Source of the DNA: Thermoleophilia bacterium
GTDB taxonomy: Bacteria > Actinomycetota > Thermoleophilia > RBG-16-64-13
DNA: 11,978 bases
Assembly: GCA_016929985.1 (NCBI GenBank)
Contig: JAFGIH010000695.1
Location: 1 to 11,978, forward strand
Direction: 5' to 3'
A model generated the notes under the pieces. The model was not told the origin of the DNA, did no database searches, and worked only from the letters and a program-made list of their open reading frames with translations. Below, piece by piece: positions 6,272 to 11,978 of the stretch (positions are counted from its first letter, which is position 1; each line of letters begins with the position of its first letter). A program made the translations under genes and the position numbers.

Positions 6272-8053
6272 TCAGAGGGGCCAGATCAGCAGGATGAGCG
6301 GTATCGAGACGGCCATGACCAGGATGCTCAGGGGTAACCCCATCCGCCAATAGTCGCCAAAGCGATAACCCCCTGGGGCCATGACCAGCATGTTCGACTG
6401 ATGGCCGATGGGGGTGAGGAAGGCGCTGGAAGCCCCGATAGCCACGGCCATGAGGAAGGGATCCGCTGACGCCCCCATGCCTTGTGCCAGCGCAAGAGCC
6501 ACCGGTGCCGCCAAGACCGCCGCCGCCGCATTGTTGACCACATTCGAGAGGAGCATGACGGCCCCCATCAAGACAGCCAGGGTCACGGCTGTCGGGACGG
6601 CCGCGCCGAGCCGGAGCAATCCATCGGCGATCAGCTGGGTGCCGCCTGTCTCCTCGAGCGCCTGGCCGACCGGCAACATGGCGCCAAGCAGGATGATTAT
6701 GGGCCAATCGACCGCGCTGTAGACCTCGCGCAGAGGTACGAGTCTGGCCAGTACCATGATGACCGCGGCGATCATCAATCCGATCGCGGCGGGCACGACG
6801 TCTAGCGCGATGGTCGCCAATGCCACGGCGAAGAGACCGGTGGCCAACATGATCTTGCGCGGTCTCCCGATCCGTAGGTCTCGCGATGCAAGGGGCAGGC
6901 AGCCCAGGACGCGAAGGCTCGGCTGCAATTCGCCCTCGTTGCCTTGGACCAGGAGCACGTCTCCCGCCACCAGACGAGTACGGCTCAACTGCTGCTGCAA
7001 ACGCTGGCCCCGACGCGCCACCGCGAGCACGTTCAGCCCGTAGCGCTCGCGGAGCTGTAGGCGCCTCGGGGTCGTACCGATGAGCAGCGAGCCCGGCGCA
7101 ACGACCACTTCCGCCAGTGTCAGGTCGCCCTTCGTCTTCTGCCCGTTCTGATCTTCGTCGTCGCGCGTCAGCTTCAGATCGGTCATGTCGATCAGAGCGC
7201 CCAGGTCGTCTGTTTCGGCCTCGACCGTAAGCACGTCGTCCTCTCGCAGGACTTCGTACATCGAGGGCATCGTCCGGCGCTGACCCCCGCGTTCGAGGGC
7301 TATGACGACGATGTCGGCCTCCTCCTCCACCGCCATGATGAGGCTGTGCAGCGTCTTGCCGATGAACTCCGACCCTTCTGGTACTCGGACCTCCGCCATG
7401 TAGTTCTCTATCTCGAAGGGGTCCGCCGACACCGCCGCCCGCTGCCCCTTGGGCACGAGCCGCCACCCGACGAGGGCGATGAAGACGACGCCGATCACCA
7501 CCACCCCGATCCCCACGGGCGTGAAATCGAACATGCGGAACGGTTCGGTGCCGTTGTGGGCCCGGTACTCGGCGATGATGATGTTGGGCGGGGTGCCTAT
7601 CATGGTCAGCATCCCTCCGAGCAGAGACCCGAAAGCGAGCGGCATCAGCAGGAGCGAAGGCGAGTGCTTGGACCGGCGCGCCATAGCTATCGCCACCGGC
7701 ATGAGCAGTGCGAGCGCTCCCACGTTGTTCATGAAAGCCGAGCACAGGGCGACGAGACCGGCGAGGGTGGCCACCTGCACCCAGAGCCGATCACCGACTC
7801 GGATGAGCAGCCTCGAAACCGCGTCCACCACGCCGGCGTTGGACAGTCCACGGCTGATGATGAGCACGGCCGCCACCGTCACCACCGCGGGGTGGCCAAG
7901 GCCCAGGAAAACCTGGCCGGCGGGCACGTATCCGGCGATGGCCAGAACCAGCAGCGCCGACAGCGCGACGAGGTCGTAGCGCCAGCGGTTCCAGACGAAC
8001 AGGACCAGCGTCAGGCCGATCACAGAAAAGACTACTATCTGCCCCGTGGTCAC
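6272..8053 (-). CDS. SLC13-family (DASS-type) anion transporter with two RCK_C domains
   Basis: A 593-residue membrane protein. The N-terminal half (residues 5-200) has helices and MNN (108-110) with GTPPNIII (153-160); the C-terminal half (400-593) repeats this as NNAAAAV (507-513) and TPIGHQSN (547-554). These paired NN and TPxN/GHQ signatures are the ion- and substrate-binding hairpins of the SLC13 / citrate-sulfate symporter fold. Between them lie two RCK_C (TrkA-C) domains at about 215-290 and 308-380, which in this architecture probably bind a ligand and gate transport. Substrate could be sulfate, dicarboxylate, phosphate or another anion. The GTG start at 8053 overlaps the DUF2254 stop as GTGA; the frame is open to 8545, but that extension lies wholly inside DUF2254 and has no similarity to the family. 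The upstream ribosome site is poor, so translation likely depends on coupling to DUF2254. Confidence 0.93.
   Translation of the reverse strand: MTTGQIVVFSVIGLTLVLFVWNRWRYDLVALSALLVLAIAGYVPAGQVFLGLGHPAVVTVAAVLIISRGLSNAGVVDAVSRLLIRVGDRLWVQVATLAGLVALCSAFMNNVGALALLMPVAIAMARRSKHSPSLLLMPLAFGSLLGGMLTMIGTPPNIIIAEYRAHNGTEPFRMFDFTPVGIGVVVIGVVFIALVGWRLVPKGQRAAVSADPFEIENYMAEVRVPEGSEFIGKTLHSLIMAVEEEADIVVIALERGGQRRTMPSMYEVLREDDVLTVEAETDDLGALIDMTDLKLTRDDEDQNGQKTKGDLTLAEVVVAPGSLLIGTTPRRLQLRERYGLNVLAVARRGQRLQQQLSRTRLVAGDVLLVQGNEGELQPSLRVLGCLPLASRDLRIGRPRKIMLATGLFAVALATIALDVVPAAIGLMIAAVIMVLARLVPLREVYSAVDWPIIILLGAMLPVGQALEETGGTQLIADGLLRLGAAVPTAVTLAVLMGAVMLLSNVVNNAAAAVLAAPVALALAQGMGASADPFLMAVAIGASSAFLTPIGHQSNMLVMAPGGYRFGDYWRMGLPLSILVMAVSIPLILLIWPL
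8050..8053 (-). promoter_or_regulatory. GTGA stop/start overlap (translational coupling)
   Basis: On the minus strand the SLC13 GTG start and the DUF2254 TGA stop share the four bases GTGA. No good ribosome binding site precedes the GTG, so re-initiation by ribosomes finishing DUF2254 is the likely mode. This suggests matched amounts of the two membrane proteins. Confidence 0.7.
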
Positions 8054-9399
8054 GCTGAGGACGAACCGTCCAAGGCTTTTTCGACGGCACGGAAGCGCAT
8101 GTCGATCAACCGCCGGTCGTGCTCTTCTGGTATGGCCTCGTCGCTGGACCTCTTGAGCATCTGGGCCTGGGCGAAGACAGCAGTGCGACTCGACTCGTTC
8201 TGGGTCCGCTGACCGATGGCGGCGAGGGATTCCAAAAGACGCACGGTCACCGGCACGCTCCCCCGACCATACTGGCGGATGCGGCTGATTGCCTGGTCGA
8301 CCAGTCGCGGGAAGGTGAGCGGGTAGGTGACAAGTGAGACTTCGCCTTGCGAAGGCAGCAACGCAGGCGGTATGTCTCTCTCGACGGCACGGGCTAGGGC
8401 GTCGGTGAGTTGGTCGATGCAGAGGATGGCTGTATCGGGGTCGTTGATGCTGGGTGATAAGGCTCGCAGCGCCAGCCCGACCAGTTGTTCGATGGCCGAT
8501 TCGACGTCTTGGGCAAGCGGCCGCTGGGGTCCCACCACGACGCACTGGTTGAGATCGTCCAGCAAGTCGTCTGGGAGCTCTCTGTCAGGCCAACAGTCGA
8601 CCAGGGCCTCGTCTTCTGTCAGGAAGTGGCCGGGCCTGTAGTCAAGACGCAAGACCAAGTGGTGCTCTTGCGCCAACTTGGCGAGACGATCCTGATCGAT
8701 AGCTTGGACATAGCCGCTCTTGCGCGCGGGCACGTCGCGGGCGCCGGATGGGAACCCCTCGGGGAGCTTCCTCCCGTTGTCATTCTTTCGTGCGGTACTC
8801 GTGGTGACGTCGTTGTCCTCACGCACGGGATAGAGCCGGTCGATGGCGCTCTTCAGCTCCCGGCCGGTCGCGGCTACGATGTTGTCCGCCCTCAGCGAGA
8901 ATGCCGCGTGGTGTATGAAGTAGACCAGCACGCCGACTCCGGCTATGGCAAGCAACAACGCCACCGCGATGGACACGTAGGGAACGAAGTGCTCGTCTCC
9001 TACCTCTTCGACGGTCCGTAGCACGAGCAGGCAGTAGATGAAGTTCGCCAAGAACGTGCCGAGCACTATCTGGTAGCCACGGTCGCGTATAAAGTTGCGC
9101 AGAAGTCGTGGCCCGAACTGTTGAGAAGCCGTTGTGAGCCCGACTATGGTGATAGAGAAGACCAGAGCCGCCACGGTCATCATGGAGCCGGCGATTGTGG
9201 AAAGCACAGCTCGAGCACCGTCCGCCCCGCCCTCGTAGATCCATCCGGGTATCGAGCCCGGGATCCCTCCGATACGTCTGTCGATCCACGGGAGAAGGAA
9301 TGAGAGGCCCACGGCCACGATCGTCATCGTGGAAGGGATGAACCAGTAGTTCGCCGTCAAGCGGCCGCCCATCTGTCTCAGTCTAGTGCTACTCAGCAT
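8050..9399 (-). CDS. DUF2254 family membrane protein
   Basis: A 449-residue protein. Four membrane helices lie at about 21-39, 65-88, 110-128 and 141-163; the remainder (170-449) is soluble. Family hallmarks include TTASQQFGPRLLRNFIRDRGYQ (core QFGPRLLRNFIRD, 94-106), FIHHAAFSLR (161-170) and ALRALSPSINDPDTA (310-324). DUF2254 is a predicted membrane protein family of unknown function in bacteria. The ATG at 9397-9399 is preceded by AGGGG and begins at the family N-terminus; the frame stays open to 9576, but the extra 59 residues are arginine- and glycine-rich with no resemblance to the family. It follows the YkgJ-type gene by 112 bases and overlaps the SLC13 gene by four. Coupling to a transporter suggests it helps, regulates or is assembled with it; that is inference. 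Confidence 0.9.
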   Translation of the reverse strand: MLSSTRLRQMGGRLTANYWFIPSTMTIVAVGLSFLLPWIDRRIGGIPGSIPGWIYEGGADGARAVLSTIAGSMMTVAALVFSITIVGLTTASQQFGPRLLRNFIRDRGYQIVLGTFLANFIYCLLVLRTVEEVGDEHFVPYVSIAVALLLAIAGVGVLVYFIHHAAFSLRADNIVAATGRELKSAIDRLYPVREDNDVTTSTARKNDNGRKLPEGFPSGARDVPARKSGYVQAIDQDRLAKLAQEHHLVLRLDYRPGHFLTEDEALVDCWPDRELPDDLLDDLNQCVVVGPQRPLAQDVESAIEQLVGLALRALSPSINDPDTAILCIDQLTDALARAVERDIPPALLPSQGEVSLVTYPLTFPRLVDQAISRIRQYGRGSVPVTVRLLESLAAIGQRTQNESSRTAVFAQAQMLKRSSDEAIPEEHDRRLIDMRFRAVEKALDGSSSA

Positions 9400-9466
9400 G
9401 GCTACCCCTTGCCGTCGGCCACCCAACGCACCTCGCCGCCGACCGGCATCGACGTCCCGCACCCTC

Positions 9467-9479
9467 ATGGTACAACCAT
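9467..9479. repeat. Short inverted repeat upstream of DUF2254
   Basis: ATGGT-aca-ACCAT is a perfect five-base inverted repeat with a three-base spacer, 68 bases upstream of the DUF2254 start in the 112-base gap after the YkgJ-type gene. It could be an operator or a chance event; the rest of this gap shows nothing else I can name. Confidence 0.25.
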
Positions 9480-9511
9480 TGCTGGGTGGGCGCCGACCGG
9501 TCACGACCTCC

Positions 9512-10198
9512 CTACCGGTCTCTGGGTCCCGGCCTCGCGAAGACATCCTCGCCGCGGAGCCATCGCTTCTCGGCATCCTCTTCTCGCACAGCTATGCCCA
9601 GACCCGAGCGGAGTTCGACAGGGTCGGCGGCGAGCCCCAAGGCCCCCAGCGCATCCATGACTCCTCTCATCATGGCGGCCGCGCCTAGCTGATGCGCTGT
9701 GGAACGGGGTACGGGCCGTTGGGCGTCGCGCGCCTCGCAGAGCGAAGCGTCCGCCGATACACAGCCACGACAGGCGAGCGGGCGAGAGCCGTAGACGACG
9801 CACAAGCCGTCGGCCAGCAGCGGGCAGGGGGGAAGGGCCTCGAGCGGGAGCGGTCCGGTAGGCAGAGCTGTCAGACGCGTCTCGAGGGCGAGATCCAGGT
9901 GTCCGGAGTCTCGCAGTCGATGGACTATCGCGAACACCTCGATGGGGCTCGCACTGACGGGGAGCGTCCGGCAGCAGTGGTCGCAACCGGGTTCGCAGGC
10001 GATCCCACCACCCGGTAGGGCGTCGAAGGCCCGTTGGATCATCAAATCGAGTTCTCTCTGAAGCCGTCGTGCCACGTCATCCAGCCGGCTGCTGCTCCTA
10101 CCCGGTCCTAGAGCGGCTCTGGTCAGACGCGAGCCAAGAGTACGCGCCGTCTCGGCGTACGGTCTCCAGATGGGGGAGATCTGTGGTGGCCTTTCCAT
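9512..10198 (-). CDS. YkgJ-family cysteine-cluster protein
   Basis: A 228-residue protein. CEPGCDHCC (residues 68-76) followed by C125, C133 (CPLLADGLCVVYGSRPLACRGC region, 125-146) and C154 matches the CxxxCxxCC...CPxL...C..Y..RPxxCR pattern of the YkgJ zinc- or iron-chelating domain (UPF0153). The cysteines probably bind metal, perhaps an iron-sulfur cluster; no enzymatic role is established for most members. The first 60 residues (an alpha-helical, arginine-rich region) lie outside the core domain and are less typical, so the start is less certain; the ATG at 10198 has only a weak GAGAG further upstream. No signal peptide is visible. It lies 37 bases after the ABC ATPase and 112 bases before DUF2254, all on the minus strand, so it could be part of one run. 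Confidence 0.88.
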   Translation of the reverse strand: MERPPQISPIWRPYAETARTLGSRLTRAALGPGRSSSRLDDVARRLQRELDLMIQRAFDALPGGGIACEPGCDHCCRTLPVSASPIEVFAIVHRLRDSGHLDLALETRLTALPTGPLPLEALPPCPLLADGLCVVYGSRPLACRGCVSADASLCEARDAQRPVPRSTAHQLGAAAMMRGVMDALGALGLAADPVELRSGLGIAVREEDAEKRWLRGEDVFARPGPRDR

Positions 10199-10235
10199 GC
10201 CGGCATCTGTGCTCTCTACGAGTAGCCGTGTCCGC

Positions 10236-11051
10236 TCAGGGGGTCCCGCGCTTGCCTGTGCCGCTCATCACAGCCGGGAACACTTGGCAGGTGCCGTTGT
10301 GCAGAGCGGCGTGCAGCGGGTAGTCGAAGAGCTCGGAGAGCATCTCCGAGGTGAGCGTGTCCTCCCGGCTCCCTTCTGCCAGTACTCTGCCCTCTTTCAG
10401 CAGGACGACCCGCTGGATCTCCGGCGGTATCTCCTGGACCCGGTGAGTGACCAACAGAACGGTCGTGCCTCCTCGCATGAGCCCGCTCAACACTTCTGTG
10501 TAGTGGAAGGCCGCCTTGAGATCAAGGCCTGAGGTGGGCTCGTCGAGAAGGAGCGTTCCGGGCCGGTGCACCAACGCGCGCCCGAGCAAGAAACGGCGCT
10601 GTTGGCCGGTGGACATACGGCCGAAGGGCCGCTCTCTGAGTGCGCCTATCTCCAACATATCAAGGATCTCCTCGGCTCTCCGGCGCTCTTCGTCGCCGAA
10701 GACCTGGTGCTGCCATGTATCGACGCTGGAATAGAAGCCCGACAGAACGACGTCGATCCCCAGGGCGCTCGCCAGGTATTCGTGCTGCAGATCGTGGGAG
10801 ACCACACCCAGGTGCGACCGCAAGTCCCAGACATTCCAGCGCTCTCTACCGAGGATCTTGACGTGTGAGCCCGGCGAGAAGACGGGGCGGAGTTCGCCTG
10901 AGATCAGCTTCAGGAGTGTGGATTTTCCCGCACCGTTCGGGCCGAGGATAGCCGTGTTGCAACCCTCCTCGACCTGCAGGGTGAGACCGGCGAAGACTCT
11001 CGTCTCGCCGCGCAGCACAGTGATGTTGTTCATGTCGACGAGCATGCGCAT
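10236..11051 (-). CDS. ABC transporter ATP-binding protein, ModF/YlmA-like (COG1119)
   Basis: A 271-residue soluble ATPase domain. GPNGAGKST (37-45) is Walker A, Q89 in VVSHDLQ is the Q-loop, STGQQRR (147-153) is a variant of the ABC signature (usually LSGGQ), LLLDEP (167-172) is Walker B and H203 in VTHR is the switch histidine. The block VVLSGFYSSV (101-110), followed by RPFGRMSTGQQRR, is characteristic of the ModF/YlmA branch, often seen as a lone or paired ATPase. No membrane or substrate-binding partner is within the window, so the substrate is unknown and a function other than transport is possible. Possible starts are ATG at 11051, 11045 and 11033; none has a strong ribosome site, and the residues before 11051 look like noise. 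The first of these is chosen. The gene leads the minus-strand run toward the YkgJ, DUF2254 and SLC13 genes and is divergent from the flavoprotein. Confidence 0.9.
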   Translation of the reverse strand: MRMLVDMNNITVLRGETRVFAGLTLQVEEGCNTAILGPNGAGKSTLLKLISGELRPVFSPGSHVKILGRERWNVWDLRSHLGVVSHDLQHEYLASALGIDVVLSGFYSSVDTWQHQVFGDEERRRAEEILDMLEIGALRERPFGRMSTGQQRRFLLGRALVHRPGTLLLDEPTSGLDLKAAFHYTEVLSGLMRGGTTVLLVTHRVQEIPPEIQRVVLLKEGRVLAEGSREDTLTSEMLSELFDYPLHAALHNGTCQVFPAVMSGTGKRGTP

Positions 11052-11107
11052 GCGGTGCCGGCTTTTTCCACAAGGTCGCGTCGGACTGATGATACCGTGC
11101 CTTGCAT

Positions 11108-11118
11108 GCGCCCGGCGC
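11108..11118. repeat. GC-rich palindrome in the divergent ABC/flavoprotein spacer
   Basis: GCGCC-c-GGCGC is a perfect five-pair palindrome about midway between the ABC ATPase start (11051) and the flavoprotein start (11161). Could be an operator; short enough in this GC-rich DNA to be chance. Confidence 0.2.
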
Positions 11119-11160
11119 GGTAGCATTCACATGTCATGACGAATGAGGACCGGAGTGAGC

Positions 11161-11814
11161 ATGAAAGCCATCGCTGTAAACGGAAGCCCCCGAAAAGGCT
11201 GGAACACCGCGACCCTTCTAGAGCACGCCCTCCAGGGTGCGGAGAGCGCCGGCGCGCAGACGAAGCTGGTGCATCTCTACGACCTGGCCTACAAGGGGTG
11301 TACGAGCTGCTTTGCCTGCAAAAAGAAGGGCAATACGTGTGACGGCCTCTGCTCGATGCGCGACGATCTCCGGCCGGTACTCGCCGAGGTGATCGAGAGC
11401 GACGTGCTCTTCGTCGGTTCGCCCATCTACTTCGACGATGTCACCGGGGAAACACGGTCGTTCTTGGAGCGGCTCCTGTTTCCCAACATCTCGTACGATG
11501 AGTTCGGCACGAGGACGTTCAGGCGACAGGTATCGTGCGGGCTCGTCTTCACGATGAACTGTCCGGAGGACGCCATACCGGCTGTTCGCTACGACGTGCT
11601 CTTCGAGAAACACACACGGCTCATGGGGATCCTGAGAGGGACGACGGAGTTGCTCAATTCTCACGAGACGTGGCAGTTCGACGACTACTCCGCCATGAAC
11701 GCGGCCATGTTCGACGTCGACGCGCGGGCGAAGCGGCGCGCTGAGGTCTTTCCCCTGGAATGCCGGAAGGCGTTTGAGATGGGCGCCCGGCTGGCCGGCG
11801 GGGATCGCGCATAA
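11161..11814 (+). CDS. Iron-sulfur flavoprotein (NADPH-dependent FMN reductase / Isf family)
   Basis: A 217-residue flavodoxin-fold protein. KAIAVNGSPRKGWNT (2-16) is the FMN phosphate loop, and C47-xx-C50-xx-C53-x6-C60, with an extra C64, is the compact cysteine motif (CX2CX2CX4-7C) described for the methanogen iron-sulfur flavoprotein Isf, which carries FMN and a [4Fe-4S] cluster. SDVLFVGSPIYFDDVTGETRSFLER (80-104; core GSPIYFDDVTG) is the second FMN-binding segment. Such proteins transfer electrons between ferredoxin and acceptors, or reduce oxygen and peroxide in anaerobes. The ATG at 11161 is preceded by GGAG with a five-base spacer, which favours it over the upstream in-frame ATG at 11143. 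It is monocistronic, divergent from the ABC gene and convergent with the oxidoreductase tail 71 bases downstream. Its real electron partner is not shown by context. Confidence 0.92.
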   Translation: MKAIAVNGSPRKGWNTATLLEHALQGAESAGAQTKLVHLYDLAYKGCTSCFACKKKGNTCDGLCSMRDDLRPVLAEVIESDVLFVGSPIYFDDVTGETRSFLERLLFPNISYDEFGTRTFRRQVSCGLVFTMNCPEDAIPAVRYDVLFEKHTRLMGILRGTTELLNSHETWQFDDYSAMNAAMFDVDARAKRRAEVFPLECRKAFEMGARLAGGDRA

Positions 11815-11885
11815 GGGGACTTCCGGCGCAGGAGGACGCGCACCAGGTAGTTGACGCCGTGCGCCGCCGACGAGCGGCTGGACGT

Positions 11886-11978
11886 CTACAAGATGTTCAT
11901 GGCGGCCAGGAAACCCTCTTTGACGGCGGCGTCGACCTTTGCGGCGCGGATACAATCGCCCACCTTGACGAACGGGAG
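11886..11978 (-). CDS. C-terminal end of a probable FAD/Fe-S oxidoreductase (partial)
   Basis: The last 30 residues of a minus-strand gene whose body lies beyond the right edge; the stop is TAG at 11886-11888. The end has VGDCIRAAKVDAAVKEGFLA, which matches the final FAD-binding segment of flavin-dependent NADH oxidoreductases (typical form GDCxxPxxxxxAxxEGxxAA), such as 2,4-dienoyl-CoA or 2-enoate reductases. Fragment is short, so the exact family is uncertain. The 71-base gap to the flavoprotein gene (11815-11885) has no strong terminator: GCCGC and GCGGC form a five-pair stem but without a T-run. Confidence 0.65.
   Translation of the reverse strand, partial: LPFVKVGDCIRAAKVDAAVKEGFLAAMNIL

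Noticed and set aside
5303..6337. 344-codon plus-strand frame overlapping the MFS gene
   Set aside because: Glycine/arginine/histidine-rich shadow of the MFS gene in another frame, without helices or motifs.
6228..7745. 505-codon minus-strand open frame overlapping the SLC13 gene
   Set aside because: Arginine-, glycine- and histidine-rich low-complexity translation with no domain; it is in another frame of a clear SLC13 transporter and is produced by GC-rich codon bias.
7346..8212. 288-codon plus-strand frame opposite SLC13 and DUF2254
   Set aside because: Histidine/glutamate/arginine-rich mirror of hydrophobic codons; no domain, start signal or promoter.
8054..8545. N-terminal extension of the SLC13 frame
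   Set aside because: It lies wholly inside the DUF2254 gene, reads as a proline/arginine-rich shadow and has no similarity to transporters; the GTG at 8053 fits the family start and the GTGA overlap.
9437..9500. Ten-base direct repeat CGCCGACCGG at 9437-9446 and 9491-9500
   Set aside because: A single GC-rich ten-mer pair is expected often by chance in DNA of this composition, and no mobile element or attachment site surrounds it.
9400..9576. 59-residue N-terminal extension of the DUF2254 frame
   Set aside because: Arginine/glycine-rich, no family similarity, and the ATG at 9399 has AGGGG upstream and matches the expected membrane-protein start.

Overview
The window is GC-rich bacterial chromosome from what looks like a strict or facultative anaerobe. 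It holds a two-cluster ferredoxin fused to a cupin, an iron-sulfur flavoprotein, a DUF763 protein and the ACT/UPF0210 gene pair. Genes are tightly packed, start codons are ATG or GTG, and many starts carry GGAGG-type ribosome binding sites. A GC-rich actinobacterium (for example a Coriobacteriia-like lineage) or another GC-rich anaerobe would fit, but nothing here fixes the taxon. I see no rRNA, tRNA, CRISPR array, insertion sequence or phage gene.

Layout from left to right. Positions 1-1182 (minus) hold a two-gene unit: a UPF0237-type ACT-domain protein followed 14 bases later by a UPF0210/PFL-family protein that runs off the left edge. Facing away from it is a plus-strand gene (1309-2091) for a dicluster ferredoxin fused to a cupin; the divergent spacer between them holds an unusual CTAT/ATAG repeat cluster. 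Next on the minus strand are a DUF763 helix-hairpin-helix protein (2156-3253) and a membrane-anchored WG-repeat protein with an N-terminal zinc ribbon (3299-4570). A 61-residue remnant of a short-chain dehydrogenase (4627-4812) follows, with its own strong ribosome binding site.

A plus-strand MFS transporter (4980-6248) converges on a four-gene minus-strand run that reads from 11051 down to 6272: a ModF/YlmA-like ABC ATPase, a YkgJ-type cysteine-cluster protein, a DUF2254 membrane protein and an SLC13-type anion transporter with two RCK_C (TrkA-C) domains. The last two overlap by four bases (GTGA), so they are probably translationally coupled. On the right are an iron-sulfur flavoprotein (11161-11814, plus) and the C-terminal end of what is probably a flavin/Fe-S oxidoreductase (11886-11978, minus).

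There is no single obvious pathway. The redox genes (ferredoxin-cupin, iron-sulfur flavoprotein, oxidoreductase tail) suggest anaerobic electron-transfer metabolism. The central run is about transport and membrane functions. The least ordinary items are the ferredoxin-cupin fusion, the coupled DUF2254-SLC13/RCK_C pair and the zinc-ribbon WG-repeat protein. I found no clear evidence of a complete new defence or mobile system.
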